Assembly (NCBI GenBank): GCA_964569245.1
Contig: CAZMTK010000012.1
Span: 1-64,000, forward strand
Length of the DNA: 64,000 nucleotides
Reading direction: 5' to 3'
DNA from: JAAYTY01 sp964569245
GTDB lineage: Bacteria; Fermentibacterota; Fermentibacteria; Fermentibacterales; Fermentibacteraceae
Positions within the stretch are counted from its first letter, which is position 1. Each line of letters opens with the position of its first letter. Made by a program: the position numbers and the translations under genes. This document shows positions 33,553 through 42,516 of this stretch, piece after piece. The notes beneath the pieces are model-generated. The model ran no database searches. It had not been told where the DNA came from and saw only the letters and a list, made by a program, of their open reading frames with translations.

Positions 33553-34952
33553 GGATCTGCCTTCTCCATCCCCCCAGGCCCGGCGGCAGGGGGACCAACC
33601 TCGTGCCCCCGGTCGGGCTTCTGTATCTCGGGGCCGTGCTGGAGGCCGAAGGCCACCGGGTAGAGCTCGTGGATGCCGCGAGGACCGGCCGCAGAGGCGC
33701 ATCGCTGCGCTCGGACATCGAGGCTGCCTCCCCCGATATCCTCATGGTGTCCGCATTCACATCCGACATCGAGGTTCTCTCAGGCGAGCTTCCGGGCATC
33801 GCGGGCGCGCTGCCCTCCGGCTCCAGGATCTGGCTCGGGGGCGCACATGCGAGCTGTGCCGGGGTGGTCGCACTGGGAGATCTGCCCCAGGTGGAGGCCG
33901 TCTTCACCGGCGAGGGCGAAAGGACCGTACTAGAGGCCCTGCGCCATCTGGAAGGAGGTCCCAGACCTTCCAGGGGCGTCATCTACCGGGACGATCCCCG
34001 CGACGTCGAACCCGGCTTCGTGGATGACCTCTCGACGCTGCCTCTGCCGGCGTGGCACCTGGCTCCGCCGGCGCAGTACAGGGGGCTTCCGAACGGAGTG
34101 GTGCTGAAGAGGACGCCCTATGCTCCGATCATCACGACCAGGGGCTGCCCGTGCAGATGCACCTTCTGCGCCGGCTTCAGGATCACCGGAAGGAAGGTCA
34201 GGCACCGCCCGCTGGAGCAGGTCTGGGAAGAGATCGAGCTCCTCCACGGCGAGTACGGTGTGAGGGAGATCCACATCGAAGACGACAACTTCACCATCGA
34301 CAGGGAGTACGCGGCCGCATTCTGCAGGGAGGCCGTCGCGAGGAGGCTCCCGATCCTCTTCTCGACCCCGAACGGAGTAAGGCTGGACACGATCGACGAG
34401 GAGCTGGCGCGTCTCATGAAGCAGGCGGGCTGGTACGTGGTCCACTGCGGGATCGAGTCCGGCTCGGACAGGGTCCTCGAGTCGGTCAGGAAGGGGATAA
34501 CCACCAGCCTCGTCAGGGAGAAGGTGGCTCTCCTGCGAAGAGCCGGCCTCCCTGCGGCAGGCTACTTCATCCTCGGGCTTCCAGGCGAGACCGAGGAGGA
34601 CATCATGATGACGCTGAGGTTCTCAAGGACAATCGGCCTGGCATGGGCGCAGTTCGCTGCATTCCTTCCCATACCCGGCTCCGAGGCTGGAGATGCGTGG
34701 CTCTCGGCGCACAGCACCGGAGGTCGGAGCTGGCGGGCTTTCCACAATACAGTCTGCCCCGCACCGCCAGACGGGATGACCGCCGCCCGCCTGAAGAAGC
34801 TCCAGAGACGGGCCTTCCTGGGATTCTACCTGAGGCCCGCCCCGCTCCTCCGGGGGCTGGGGCTCCTGTTCCGTCCCGGGACGGCAGGGCGGCTGTTCTC
34901 GCGGGTGCTGGCCTATACTACGCGGGGCGATGAGCGAGGTGCGAGGAGATGA
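33549..34952 (+). CDS. B12-binding-domain radical SAM protein
   Basis: 467 aa from GTG 33549, overlapping the previous stop. Residues about 1-145 form a cobalamin-binding Rossmann domain (PPVGLLYLGAVLEAEGH, IWLGGAHAS). The radical SAM motif TRGCPCRCTFC (C-x3-C-x2-C, about 197-207) follows, with HIEDDNF and YFILGLPGETEED later. The family includes methyltransferases and other enzymes of lipid, cofactor and antibiotic synthesis. Flanked by a GT-C enzyme and a GT2 enzyme whose start overlaps its end, so a lipid or glycan modification is the best guess. Confidence 0.88.
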   Translation: MRICLLHPPRPGGRGTNLVPPVGLLYLGAVLEAEGHRVELVDAARTGRRGASLRSDIEAASPDILMVSAFTSDIEVLSGELPGIAGALPSGSRIWLGGAHASCAGVVALGDLPQVEAVFTGEGERTVLEALRHLEGGPRPSRGVIYRDDPRDVEPGFVDDLSTLPLPAWHLAPPAQYRGLPNGVVLKRTPYAPIITTRGCPCRCTFCAGFRITGRKVRHRPLEQVWEEIELLHGEYGVREIHIEDDNFTIDREYAAAFCREAVARRLPILFSTPNGVRLDTIDEELARLMKQAGWYVVHCGIESGSDRVLESVRKGITTSLVREKVALLRRAGLPAAGYFILGLPGETEEDIMMTLRFSRTIGLAWAQFAAFLPIPGSEAGDAWLSAHSTGGRSWRAFHNTVCPAPPDGMTAARLKKLQRRAFLGFYLRPAPLLRGLGLLFRPGTAGRLFSRVLAYTTRGDERGARR

Positions 34953-35655
34953 CCTCTTGATAGAGGGCCTGAGGACGTCTCTGGTGATACCGGCTCACGA
35001 CGAGGAGCTGGGGCTTCCCGCCGTTCTGGCGGCGGTGCCCGAGGCGGTAGACGAGGTGATAGTCGTGGACAACGCATCCACCGATTCCACCTCGGAAGTC
35101 GCCATGGCGCACGGCGCCAGAGTGGTGGAACAGCCGGTGAAGGGATACGGCAGCGCCTACATGGCGGGCCTCGCATCGGCGACAGGCGACGTGGTGAGCA
35201 CGGCCGATGCCGACGGTACCTACCCGGTGGAGCTCATACCGATGCTTGTCCGCAGGCTCTGCCAGGGTCGCTACGACTTCATCTCGGCCAGGCGAGTGCC
35301 CGACGACCAGGCCCGCAACCTGAACAACATCCTGCGATTCTCGGGGAACGCCGTCCTTACGGCTGCTACAATGCTGCTGTTCCTCCGCTTCATCCGGGAC
35401 AGCCAGTCGGGGATGTGGGTCTTCCGCAGGGAGATACTGCCGCGTCTCCGGCTGACAAGCCTTGGAATGCCGTTCTCCGAGGAGATCAAGATAGAGGCCT
35501 GGAGGTCGCGCGGACTCCGCTGCTGCGAGATTCCGATTCCTTTCAGCTACTCGGGCAGGATGGGCGCACCCAAGCTGAGGCTCTGGCGCGACGGCTGGAG
35601 GAACCTGCTGTTCCTCTTCGCCAAGCGCTTCGACATCCCCATGAGAGGGGCCTAG
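34930..35655 (+). CDS. Family 2 glycosyltransferase, polyprenyl-phosphate sugar synthase-like
   Basis: 241 aa; ATG 34930 overlaps the radical SAM gene by 23 bp. SLVIPAHDEELGLP (about residues 17-30), VVDNASTDSTSE (about 44-55), STADADGTYP (about 84-93; the D-x-D motif) and SQSGMWVFRR (about 157) match dolichol/undecaprenyl-phosphate mannose or glucose synthases. No C-terminal membrane pair is present, so it is the soluble type. It could supply the lipid-linked sugar used by the GT-C enzyme two genes upstream. Confidence 0.88.
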   Translation: MSEVRGDDLLIEGLRTSLVIPAHDEELGLPAVLAAVPEAVDEVIVVDNASTDSTSEVAMAHGARVVEQPVKGYGSAYMAGLASATGDVVSTADADGTYPVELIPMLVRRLCQGRYDFISARRVPDDQARNLNNILRFSGNAVLTAATMLLFLRFIRDSQSGMWVFRREILPRLRLTSLGMPFSEEIKIEAWRSRGLRCCEIPIPFSYSGRMGAPKLRLWRDGWRNLLFLFAKRFDIPMRGA

Positions 35656-35688
35656 AGGCCGGCTGGACGGCATCGGCCCCCCGAGGCC

Positions 35689-36720
35689 CTACTTGCGCAG
35701 CTCCACGCGGTCAGCTCCGGCCAGCTCAGGGCAGCCGGAGCAGGGCGGTTCGAGCCTCCCTGAGGCCAGCATCCTTCGGAGCGAGGAGTAGGCGTCGCCG
35801 CGGACCATGTCGGCAAAGTCCTGCGAGGAGAGGTCGCCGAGAGGCTTCGAGGTGTCCCAGTAGGGGCACGGGTTCACCCTCCCGTCCGGGTCGATGAAGA
35901 CCCAGCCCTCGACGTATGGGCAGGGGGCGCCAGCCGGCCGGGACGCCCTCGGCGACTCCGTGAAGGCGATCCCGAGTCTCTGTGCCGCTGCCGACGCCAT
36001 CGCGAGCGCCTCCCTGTACTCCGGCGATCCGGTGTCCGGGGCTTCGTCCATGCATTCCAGCCCTTCGTAAGGGACGAGCGGCACCGTGCCGACGGCCGTC
36101 GCTCCGGTTCTCGCCGCGAGCTCGACGATGCCGGGCGCCTCGGACAGGTTCCTCCGCTGGAGCGTAACGCTGAAGGCGAGCCGGGGGAAGCGCCTGCCCA
36201 GCCGGTCGCGCTCCCTAACCAGCGAGGCTGCGTTCGAGACGACCCTGTCCAGGTCGCAGCCGCCCCTGATCGCCGCATGCGTGCCCGGCGTGCAGCCGTC
36301 GATAGATACGAAGACCGTCGTCGGAGGCGCACTCAGTATCGCGGCGCGGGAGGTCTCGTCCATCAGAAGACCGTTCGTGATCATCTCCCTCACCGGGACG
36401 TCGCTCCTGTAAAGGATCCCGAGGAATTCGCCGAACCGCGGATTGCACAGCGGCTCCGCCCCGCAGGAGATGCCCACGGTCCATGCCGCGGGGAAGACCT
36501 GTGCGGCGATCTTCCGGAAGAGGGCCTCGTCCATGTCGTGCCAGGAGCGTGATTCGTCCCTGTCGGCCAGGCGCATCGGGCACATGGAGCAGCGCAGGTT
36601 GCACCTGTTCGTCGTGTCCATCCTTACCGTGAGGCGCCTGCCGCGCTCCCTCGGCCTGATGCCCGGGAAGCGCACCGATCGTCTGAGCAGCCTCTTCGCC
36701 ATGCGAAGCGGGCCTTCCAT
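35689..36720 (-). CDS. Radical SAM/SPASM-domain protein
   Basis: 343 aa from ATG at 36720; an in-frame ATG at 36702 with GGAAGG upstream is equally good. The radical SAM motif NRCNLRCSMC (C-x3-C-x2-C) lies near residues 38-47. The C-terminal SPASM-type region has NPCPYWDTSKPLGDL and CSGCPEL (about 290-335), which would bind an auxiliary [4Fe-4S] cluster. Relatives include peptide-maturing enzymes and anaerobic sulfatase activators, but no small substrate peptide gene is adjacent. Divergent from the osmC-like gene. Confidence 0.87.
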   Translation of the reverse strand: MEGPLRMAKRLLRRSVRFPGIRPRERGRRLTVRMDTTNRCNLRCSMCPMRLADRDESRSWHDMDEALFRKIAAQVFPAAWTVGISCGAEPLCNPRFGEFLGILYRSDVPVREMITNGLLMDETSRAAILSAPPTTVFVSIDGCTPGTHAAIRGGCDLDRVVSNAASLVRERDRLGRRFPRLAFSVTLQRRNLSEAPGIVELAARTGATAVGTVPLVPYEGLECMDEAPDTGSPEYREALAMASAAAQRLGIAFTESPRASRPAGAPCPYVEGWVFIDPDGRVNPCPYWDTSKPLGDLSSQDFADMVRGDAYSSLRRMLASGRLEPPCSGCPELAGADRVELRK

Positions 36721-36789
36721 GAGCAGCCCCCGATCTTGTAGTGTTCGGGAGTATTCGACCGGTGGGACCGTCAGGCAAGGGAGGCTGGG

Positions 36790-37206
36790 ATGGCCGAGAG
36801 CCGAGGAACATGGAAGGGCGGAATGAGGTTCGAGATCGAGCAGGACGGGCACTCCATCGTCCTGGACGCCTCAGAGGACTTCGGCGGCTCCGATGCCGGG
36901 CCTAGGCCGAAGGGGCTCCTGCTCTCGGGCCTCATCGGCTGCACAGGGATGGACGTCGTCTCGATCCTGCGCAAGATGAGGGTCGAGAACTTCGAGCTGA
37001 GGATCGAGTGCAGCGCCGAGCTGACGGATGGATATCCATCCGTGTTCGAGAGGATCCGGCTCGACTACATATTCAGGGGAAGGGATCTTCCGGCGGAGAG
37101 CATCGAAAAGGCCGTCAGGCTCTCGCAGGAGAAGTACTGCGGGGTGTCCGCGATGCTGAGAAAGGCCGCTCCGCTCGACTGGAGGATACTCTACGAGGAG
37201 GCGTGA
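36790..37206 (+). CDS. OsmC-family protein
   Basis: 138 aa; ATG 36790 with GGAGG 5-6 nt upstream. The two redox cysteines of the family are visible in LIGCTGMDVVSILRKM (about residue 50) and QEKYCGVSAML (about 118), with GPRPKGLLLSGL before the first. OsmC/Ohr proteins reduce organic peroxides with a dithiol; this one looks closest to the YhfA-type branch. First gene of a rightward group ending at 41191. Confidence 0.88.
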   Translation: MAESRGTWKGGMRFEIEQDGHSIVLDASEDFGGSDAGPRPKGLLLSGLIGCTGMDVVSILRKMRVENFELRIECSAELTDGYPSVFERIRLDYIFRGRDLPAESIEKAVRLSQEKYCGVSAMLRKAAPLDWRILYEEA

Positions 37207-37271
37207 CTCTGCGGTTCCCTGGTGCGCCGGACGCTGGTATGTTCCGAAACCGGACCGAACAGGAGGGTGCG

Positions 37272-37967
37272 TTGGACCATTCCGTTCTGATCCTCGACTA
37301 TTCCACGGACAGGGCTTCGGGACCGCTGGTCGGCGAGTGGGTCGGCGGCGGCGCCGAAGTTCGCATACACAGGCCTGCCGACGGAGGGCGCATGCCGTCT
37401 CCGGAAGGCTTCACCAGGGTGATCCACACAGGATCGGCGCTCTCCATCTGCGACGATGCTCCTTTCCAGGCCGAGGCCGAGAGCTTCATCATCGAGGCTT
37501 CCTCGGCAGGAGTGCCGCAGATGGGGATCTGCTACGGGCACCAGCTCCTGGCCAGGGCCGTCGCAGGGAGGCGAGCCGTCCGCAGGAGCCCCGAGGGCGT
37601 GGAGGCCGGCTGGCTCGAAGTATGCTTCAGCCCCCTGGCCAGCGAGCTCGTGGGGATTCCTCGCAGGGCGAGGCTGTTCCAGTTCCATTTCGACGAGGTC
37701 GTGACCCTGCCCGAGGGGGCGATCGTGCTGGCCTGGAGCGGGCATACGATCGTGCAGTCGTTCCTGGACAGGGAGCGCAGACTGTTCGGCTGCCAGTTCC
37801 ACCCCGAGTTCGACAAGCCGAGAGGGGACGCCCAGTTCCTGGCGGAGCGGGCGAAGCTGGCCGGATGCGGGCTGGATGCGGACGAAATGGTCTCCGTTTC
37901 TCCCGATCCGCCCGTGGACGGAAGGTTCTTCGATTTCTTCCTCAGACATCCCTGGGAAGGCAGGTAG
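37272..37967 (+). CDS. Class I glutamine amidotransferase-like protein
   Basis: 231 aa from TTG 37272, chosen for AGGAGGG 4 nt upstream; ATG 37239 is an alternative. The nucleophile elbow QMGICYGHQLLA (about residue 83) carries the catalytic cysteine, and GCQFHPEFD (about 176) the histidine and glutamate. It is a stand-alone amidotransferase domain similar to YfeJ/GuaA-type proteins, which release ammonia from glutamine for an unknown acceptor or act as gamma-glutamyl hydrolases. It precedes a dipeptidase by 3 bp, so a role in glutamyl compound breakdown is possible. Confidence 0.8.
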   Translation: MDHSVLILDYSTDRASGPLVGEWVGGGAEVRIHRPADGGRMPSPEGFTRVIHTGSALSICDDAPFQAEAESFIIEASSAGVPQMGICYGHQLLARAVAGRRAVRRSPEGVEAGWLEVCFSPLASELVGIPRRARLFQFHFDEVVTLPEGAIVLAWSGHTIVQSFLDRERRLFGCQFHPEFDKPRGDAQFLAERAKLAGCGLDADEMVSVSPDPPVDGRFFDFFLRHPWEGR

Positions 37968-37970
37968 ATC

Positions 37971-39419
37971 ATGCCCGGAGTCCTCGACGGACTGGAGCCC
38001 GCACTTGTCTGGCGCTGGTTCGAGAAGCTCAGCACCATACCCCGGGCTTCCGGAGACGAGAGCAGAGTCACCGGCTTTCTGGGGTCCTTCGCCTCGGAAA
38101 GAGGCCTTCCGCACAGGCGCGACGTCGTCGGCAACGTGCTGATCGCCAGGCCGGGTTCGGGATCTGCGGCATCCGGCCCGCCCGTCGCTCTCCAGGCGCA
38201 TGTGGACATGGTGGCGGAGAAAGTCACGGGAAGCACCCACGACTTCTCACGCGATCCGATAAGACTCGAGGCGGAGGGCGACTGGGTGCTCGCGAGGGAG
38301 ACGACCCTGGGCGCCGACAACGGGATCGGGGTGGCCCTCATGCTCGCGATCCTCGACGACCCTCCCGCCGTCCATCCCCCCCTGGAGTGCCTCTTCACAG
38401 TGGACGAGGAGAGGGGGCTCACGGGCGCCTCCAGGCTCGATCCGTCATGGCTCTCGGCAAGGAGGCTGATCAATCTGGACTCCGAGAAGGAAGGCTCTTT
38501 CTGCATCGGGTGCGCCGGAGGGCTCGACATATCGGTCACGCTCCCGATGCGAAGGTCGGTCGCTCCCTCCGGCCTCGAGGCCTTCAGGATATCCGTCAAC
38601 GGTCTGAAGGGCGGCCACTCCGGGATGGAGATCGGCAGGGGCAGGGCCAATGCAATCAGGATCCTGTCGAGGATCGTCCACAGGATGCTCGACAGGGGAT
38701 GCCACCTCTGCTCGATCTCGGGAGGGACCAAGAGGAACGCCATTCCACGCTCGGCGACAGCCGTCATGCTCCTGCCTCCCTCTTCCAGGGCGGCCATCCG
38801 CGAGCTGCTGGCGGACCTCGAGAGGCAGCAGAGGCAGGAGTACGCCCTGGTGGACGACCAGATCGCCATCTCGATGGAGCCCGCCGGTCCTGCCGAAGGC
38901 GTTTACGACCACTCCTCGGCCAGCGTTCTTGCGGACATGCTCCTCGCCTTGCCTCACGGGGTCGAGAAGCTCAGCGGAGTCACGCCGGGTCTGGTGGAGA
39001 CCTCGCTGAACCTCTCCCTGCTCGAGGAGACCGACCGGGGAGTCTCGACCGTCCTGACGCTTCGCAGCCTGAGAGACGACGCCAAGCTGAACCTGGCGGA
39101 GCGCGTGATGGCCGTCGGGAGGCTGGCGGAGGCCCGCATAGAGGCGGGGGGGGGATACCCGGGCTGGTCGCCCGATCCGTCCTCGAAGCTGCTCGCGATC
39201 GTGAAGAGGCTCTACCGCGAGTTCAGCGGAAGCGATGCCGTCATCGAGACGGTGCATGCCGGCGTCGAGTGCGGCATCATCGGTTCCAGGGTGGGCGGCA
39301 TGGACATGATATCGATGGGGCCCGACATCAGGGACGTTCACATCCCCGGTGAGAGAGTGAGCATATCCTCGACCGCGCGCACCTGGGCGTTCCTCAGGAT
39401 GCTCCTGGAGAACCTGTGA
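37971..39419 (+). CDS. pepD: Aminoacyl-histidine dipeptidase (cytosol non-specific dipeptidase, M20)
   Basis: 482 aa, the length of E. coli PepD. Zinc and catalytic motifs: LQAHVDMVAEK (about residue 75), TLGADNGIGVA (about 110), FTVDEERGLTGA (about 142) and a C-terminal VHAGVECGII (about 425). GGLKGGHSG-type dimerisation segment appears as NGLKGGHSGMEIGRG (about 210). It cleaves dipeptides in the cytoplasm. It overlaps the following gene by 4 bp. Confidence 0.94.
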   Translation: MPGVLDGLEPALVWRWFEKLSTIPRASGDESRVTGFLGSFASERGLPHRRDVVGNVLIARPGSGSAASGPPVALQAHVDMVAEKVTGSTHDFSRDPIRLEAEGDWVLARETTLGADNGIGVALMLAILDDPPAVHPPLECLFTVDEERGLTGASRLDPSWLSARRLINLDSEKEGSFCIGCAGGLDISVTLPMRRSVAPSGLEAFRISVNGLKGGHSGMEIGRGRANAIRILSRIVHRMLDRGCHLCSISGGTKRNAIPRSATAVMLLPPSSRAAIRELLADLERQQRQEYALVDDQIAISMEPAGPAEGVYDHSSASVLADMLLALPHGVEKLSGVTPGLVETSLNLSLLEETDRGVSTVLTLRSLRDDAKLNLAERVMAVGRLAEARIEAGGGYPGWSPDPSSKLLAIVKRLYREFSGSDAVIETVHAGVECGIIGSRVGGMDMISMGPDIRDVHIPGERVSISSTARTWAFLRMLLENL

Positions 39420-41191
39420 GGACGGCGGACAGGAACACGGTCAGGGAGCTGGTCTCGAAGGCCGCGGCCCTGACCCGCGAGGGCCTGTCGTCGAGCGCCC
39501 CCCCGGCAGGCTGGAAGCCCCTCTCGTGGGACATCGTGCAGCAGCTCGAGTCGAGAGGGGTCTCATCTCCGGACTGGAACGGGATCCAGGTGTCGGGGAG
39601 GTGCGATCTCGACGGCATATCGGCGACGATCCTCGAGGGTCCGGTGAGGCTGGATCTCGCGGCGGGAAGCCGCCTTACGGGATCGAGGATATCGTGCTGC
39701 GACTTGCACGGCGTGGTGAGAGTGTCGGGGACCAGGGAGCTGTCCGGCTACGTGCTGCACGACGGCTGCACCGTCGAGGGATGCGGATCGGTGACATGGA
39801 GGAAGGGCGCTGCCTCCTGCCTGGATGCGGTCATGCAGCTCGGAGTTGAGACGGGCGAGAGGTCGCTCGCGCTGATGCCGGGGCTCTCTGTGGAGCTGGC
39901 CTGGCTGCTCACGGGGCCGGCCAGGAGCTTCATGAAGCTCTACGAGCTCGAGATGGAGGATCTCAGATCCGTTCTGACGGGAGCGCTGAAGGGCCTGATA
40001 GGCCCGGGGGCCGTCCTGAGATCGGTTCCCGTGGTCGAGAACACCGTGGTGGGCAGGGGGTGCGTGATAGACTGCGCTGTCGCGGTGAGGGACGTGGTGA
40101 TGCTGGGGGGGACCGGAGAGGGGTCGAGGATCCTGGACGGTGCGCTCGTCCGCAGGTCGGCTCTCCAGTGGGGCGCGACCGCCGATTCCGGCTGCATCGT
40201 CGAGGATTCGATCGTCGGCGAGCAATCGAGGGTCGAGAGGCATGCGCTGCTGTCCGCTTCCCTGCTGGGCCCCGACTGCGTCCACGGGCAGGGTGAGATC
40301 ACAGCCAGCCTCGTGGGCCCCCTGACCTCCTCGCACCACCAGTCGCTCCTCATCGCCGCGAGGTGGCCCGGCGGCTGCGGTAACGTAGGATACGGCGCCA
40401 ATGTAGGCAGCAACCACACGTCCCGCCTCCCCGACCAGGAGGCATCGCTGGGCTGCGGAGTCTTCTTCGGGCTCGGCTGCTCTGTGAAGTTCCCTTCGTC
40501 CATCGCGGCGGGCACGGTGATCGCAACAGGCTCGGTGCTGCCGCCGCAGAAGATAGATTACCCGTTCTCCCTCGTTTCCCAGACGGCTGAGGGCTGCGAG
40601 CTGTGCCCCGGCTGGGTGCTCTCCTCCAACCTGTTCGCACTGCTGAGGAACCTCTCGAAGCACAGGACCCGGAGGAAGGCCTCGCGCGAGCCCGCCTTCG
40701 AGACTCTGACCGACCCGGCCGTGACGGCTCAGGTGGTCACCGCGAGAAGCCGGCTGTCCTCCTTGTCGGGGCGCAGGGCATACAAGGCTCCGGAACTGGA
40801 GGGAGCGGGGGCGTGCTACGTCACCGAGAAAGGGAGGCAGAAGGGCATCGCCGGATATACGATGTTCCTGAGATGGCGTTGTCTGGACGCCGTGCTGTCG
40901 AGGCTGGAGGGAGGCGCGGCACCCGACGGCGCAGAGGATCTGGAAGAGCTTGTCGCCAGGGAGTATCCCGGCCTGGAGCCGCCCGCGCTGATGTCTCGCT
41001 ATGTCGAGGTCCTGGGCGAGATGCTGGACCTTGTTATCGCAAGCAGGTCTCGAGACTTCGTCAGGGGCAGCTCGGTGATAGACGACTATGCCGAGATTCA
41101 CAGCCCGCCCGCCGAGGACCGTGCGCTGGAGGCGGTGCTGGAGGAGCTTCGAGACAGGAGGGAGCGGGCTTCGGCCCTTGCAGGGGGCTAG
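39416..41191 (+). CDS. DUF4954-family protein with a left-handed beta-helix
   Basis: 591 aa from GTG 39416, overlapping the pepD stop. Residues about 60-110 and 195-395 show many hexapeptide-like turns (for example VVENTVVGRGCVIDCAVAV, DSGCIVEDSIVGEQS) that build a beta-helix, as in sugar nucleotidyl- and acyltransferases. GYGANVGSNHTSRLPDQE and a PSSIAAGTVIATGSVLPP stretch (about 328-380) match the DUF4954 pattern. The C-terminal 180 residues are helical. Proteins of this family occur mainly in Bacteroidetes and spirochaetes; enzymatic activity is not known. Confidence 0.8.
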   Translation: MRTADRNTVRELVSKAAALTREGLSSSAPPAGWKPLSWDIVQQLESRGVSSPDWNGIQVSGRCDLDGISATILEGPVRLDLAAGSRLTGSRISCCDLHGVVRVSGTRELSGYVLHDGCTVEGCGSVTWRKGAASCLDAVMQLGVETGERSLALMPGLSVELAWLLTGPARSFMKLYELEMEDLRSVLTGALKGLIGPGAVLRSVPVVENTVVGRGCVIDCAVAVRDVVMLGGTGEGSRILDGALVRRSALQWGATADSGCIVEDSIVGEQSRVERHALLSASLLGPDCVHGQGEITASLVGPLTSSHHQSLLIAARWPGGCGNVGYGANVGSNHTSRLPDQEASLGCGVFFGLGCSVKFPSSIAAGTVIATGSVLPPQKIDYPFSLVSQTAEGCELCPGWVLSSNLFALLRNLSKHRTRRKASREPAFETLTDPAVTAQVVTARSRLSSLSGRRAYKAPELEGAGACYVTEKGRQKGIAGYTMFLRWRCLDAVLSRLEGGAAPDGAEDLEELVAREYPGLEPPALMSRYVEVLGEMLDLVIASRSRDFVRGSSVIDDYAEIHSPPAEDRALEAVLEELRDRRERASALAGG

Positions 41192-41230
41192 GAGCCACCC
41201 TCCCGTCAGGGCTTGCGCTTCCGATGAAAC

Positions 41231-41262
41231 AGTTGAATAATTGAACAAACATTCAACTATAT
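41231..41262 (+). promoter_or_regulatory. ArsR/SmtB operator within a promoter, upstream of the metal-efflux gene
   Basis: Positions 41242-41255 read TGAACAAACATTCA, an exact TGAA-N6-TTCA match to the SmtB/CzrA operator core. A second, outer inverted pair AGTTGAAT (41231-41238) and ATTCAACT (41251-41258) surrounds it. A -35-like TTGAAT (41233) and a -10-like CTATAT (41257-41262) with an 18-bp spacer overlap the operator, so bound repressor would block polymerase. The ArsR-family gene at the end of this operon is the obvious ligand. Confidence 0.75.
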
Positions 41263-41274
41263 CGGAGGTGCGAA

Positions 41275-42516
41275 CTGCTCTCTGACTTCGCTTCCGAGCT
41301 CTGGAGGGTGACCGTCGAGGTCGCACCGTCGCTCTTCCTCGGCCTTATCGTAGCCGGGCTCCTGCATGTGCTGGTCAACCGCGAGAGGGTCTTCCGGCAT
41401 CTCGGAAGCCCCGGCCTCGCGAGCACCGTCCGGGCCTCCCTCTGGGGCGTTCCTCTGCCTCTCTGCTCCTGCGGCGTGATCCCCGCGGCGCTGTCGCTCA
41501 GGCGAGACGGAGCGTCGCCAGGCGCCACCACGGCGTTTCTCATCAGCACTCCCCAGACCGGGGTAGACTCGGTGATGGTGACCGCCGGGATGCTGGGCCT
41601 TCCGGTCGCTCTCGCCAAGCTCGCAGGCGCCTTCTTCGCCGGCGTGATAGGCGGCGTCCTGGCGGACTCCGTGCCGGCGCCTGCTCCCGAGCCTGGCAGC
41701 GCCGCCGGCGAAGCGTGCTCTCTGGAGGCGGGGGGAAACCCGGTAGCGAGGTTCTGGAGGCACGCGTTCGGAGTCGTCTTCAGGGACATCTACAGGTGGC
41801 TGGCCTTCGGCCTCGCAGTCTCGGCCCTGATCTCCACCCTGGTCCCTCCGGACGCGATGGCCGGCATTCATTGGCTCCGGGGCCCCCTGGGGATGCTGGC
41901 CGCCCTCGCGGTCGGGATACCTCTGTACGTCTGCTCGACAGCCTCGGTGCCGATCGCCGCGGGTCTGGTGAGGGCCGGATTCGCTCCCGGGGCTGCGCTG
42001 GTTTTCCTGATGGCAGGACCCGCTACGAATGCCGCGACCATCGGTGCCGTGAGGAAGACCCTGGGCGGCAGGGTGCTCTTCATCTACCTCTCCGTGATAA
42101 TCCTGGTGAGCCTTCTGACGGGCCTTCTGCTGGACGGCCTCCTCGGAGAGGTCGCAGGGGGGCATGTCCATGCTTCGAGCATCCTTCCGGGCGTCCTCCC
42201 GGCTGCAGCGGGAGCGCTGCTGGCCGCAGGCACCGCCTGGTGGGCCGCGAGGGATGCGATGTCCTGGATCTCGTCGGCGAGGGCGTCGAGGGCACCCCAG
42301 GCCGTAGTGCTGAGGGTGCGCGGCATGTCCTGCGGATCCTGCGAGCGAAGGGTGAGGAACGCTCTCGAGGCCCTGCCCGGAGTGAGGTCCGTGGCGGTCT
42401 CCAGGGAGGAGGGGACGGCGAGGATCGAGGCCGCTCCCGGGTTCGACAGGGCGTCGGCCGCAGCCGCGGTCGGCAGCCTTGGCTACGCAGTGGATGAAGA
42501 AGCTCCTTCCGACTGA
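41275..42516 (+). CDS. SO_0444-type Cu/Zn efflux permease with C-terminal HMA metal-binding domain
   Basis: 413 aa if begun at CTG 41275, which has GGAGG 6 nt upstream. No ATG, GTG or TTG is in frame between the upstream stop and GTG 41308, and the family's N-terminal helix (ELWRVTVEVAPSLFLGL) needs the earlier start. About eight membrane segments (UPF0718/ArsP-like permease) include PLPLCSCGVIP (about 58-68) and PLYVCSTASVP, conserved cysteine motifs for metal passage. Residues about 345-413 are an HMA domain with GMSCGSCERR. It exports soft metals. The ArsR gene overlaps its end. Confidence 0.88.
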   Translation: MLSDFASELWRVTVEVAPSLFLGLIVAGLLHVLVNRERVFRHLGSPGLASTVRASLWGVPLPLCSCGVIPAALSLRRDGASPGATTAFLISTPQTGVDSVMVTAGMLGLPVALAKLAGAFFAGVIGGVLADSVPAPAPEPGSAAGEACSLEAGGNPVARFWRHAFGVVFRDIYRWLAFGLAVSALISTLVPPDAMAGIHWLRGPLGMLAALAVGIPLYVCSTASVPIAAGLVRAGFAPGAALVFLMAGPATNAATIGAVRKTLGGRVLFIYLSVIILVSLLTGLLLDGLLGEVAGGHVHASSILPGVLPAAAGALLAAGTAWWAARDAMSWISSARASRAPQAVVLRVRGMSCGSCERRVRNALEALPGVRSVAVSREEGTARIEAAPGFDRASAAAAVGSLGYAVDEEAPSD

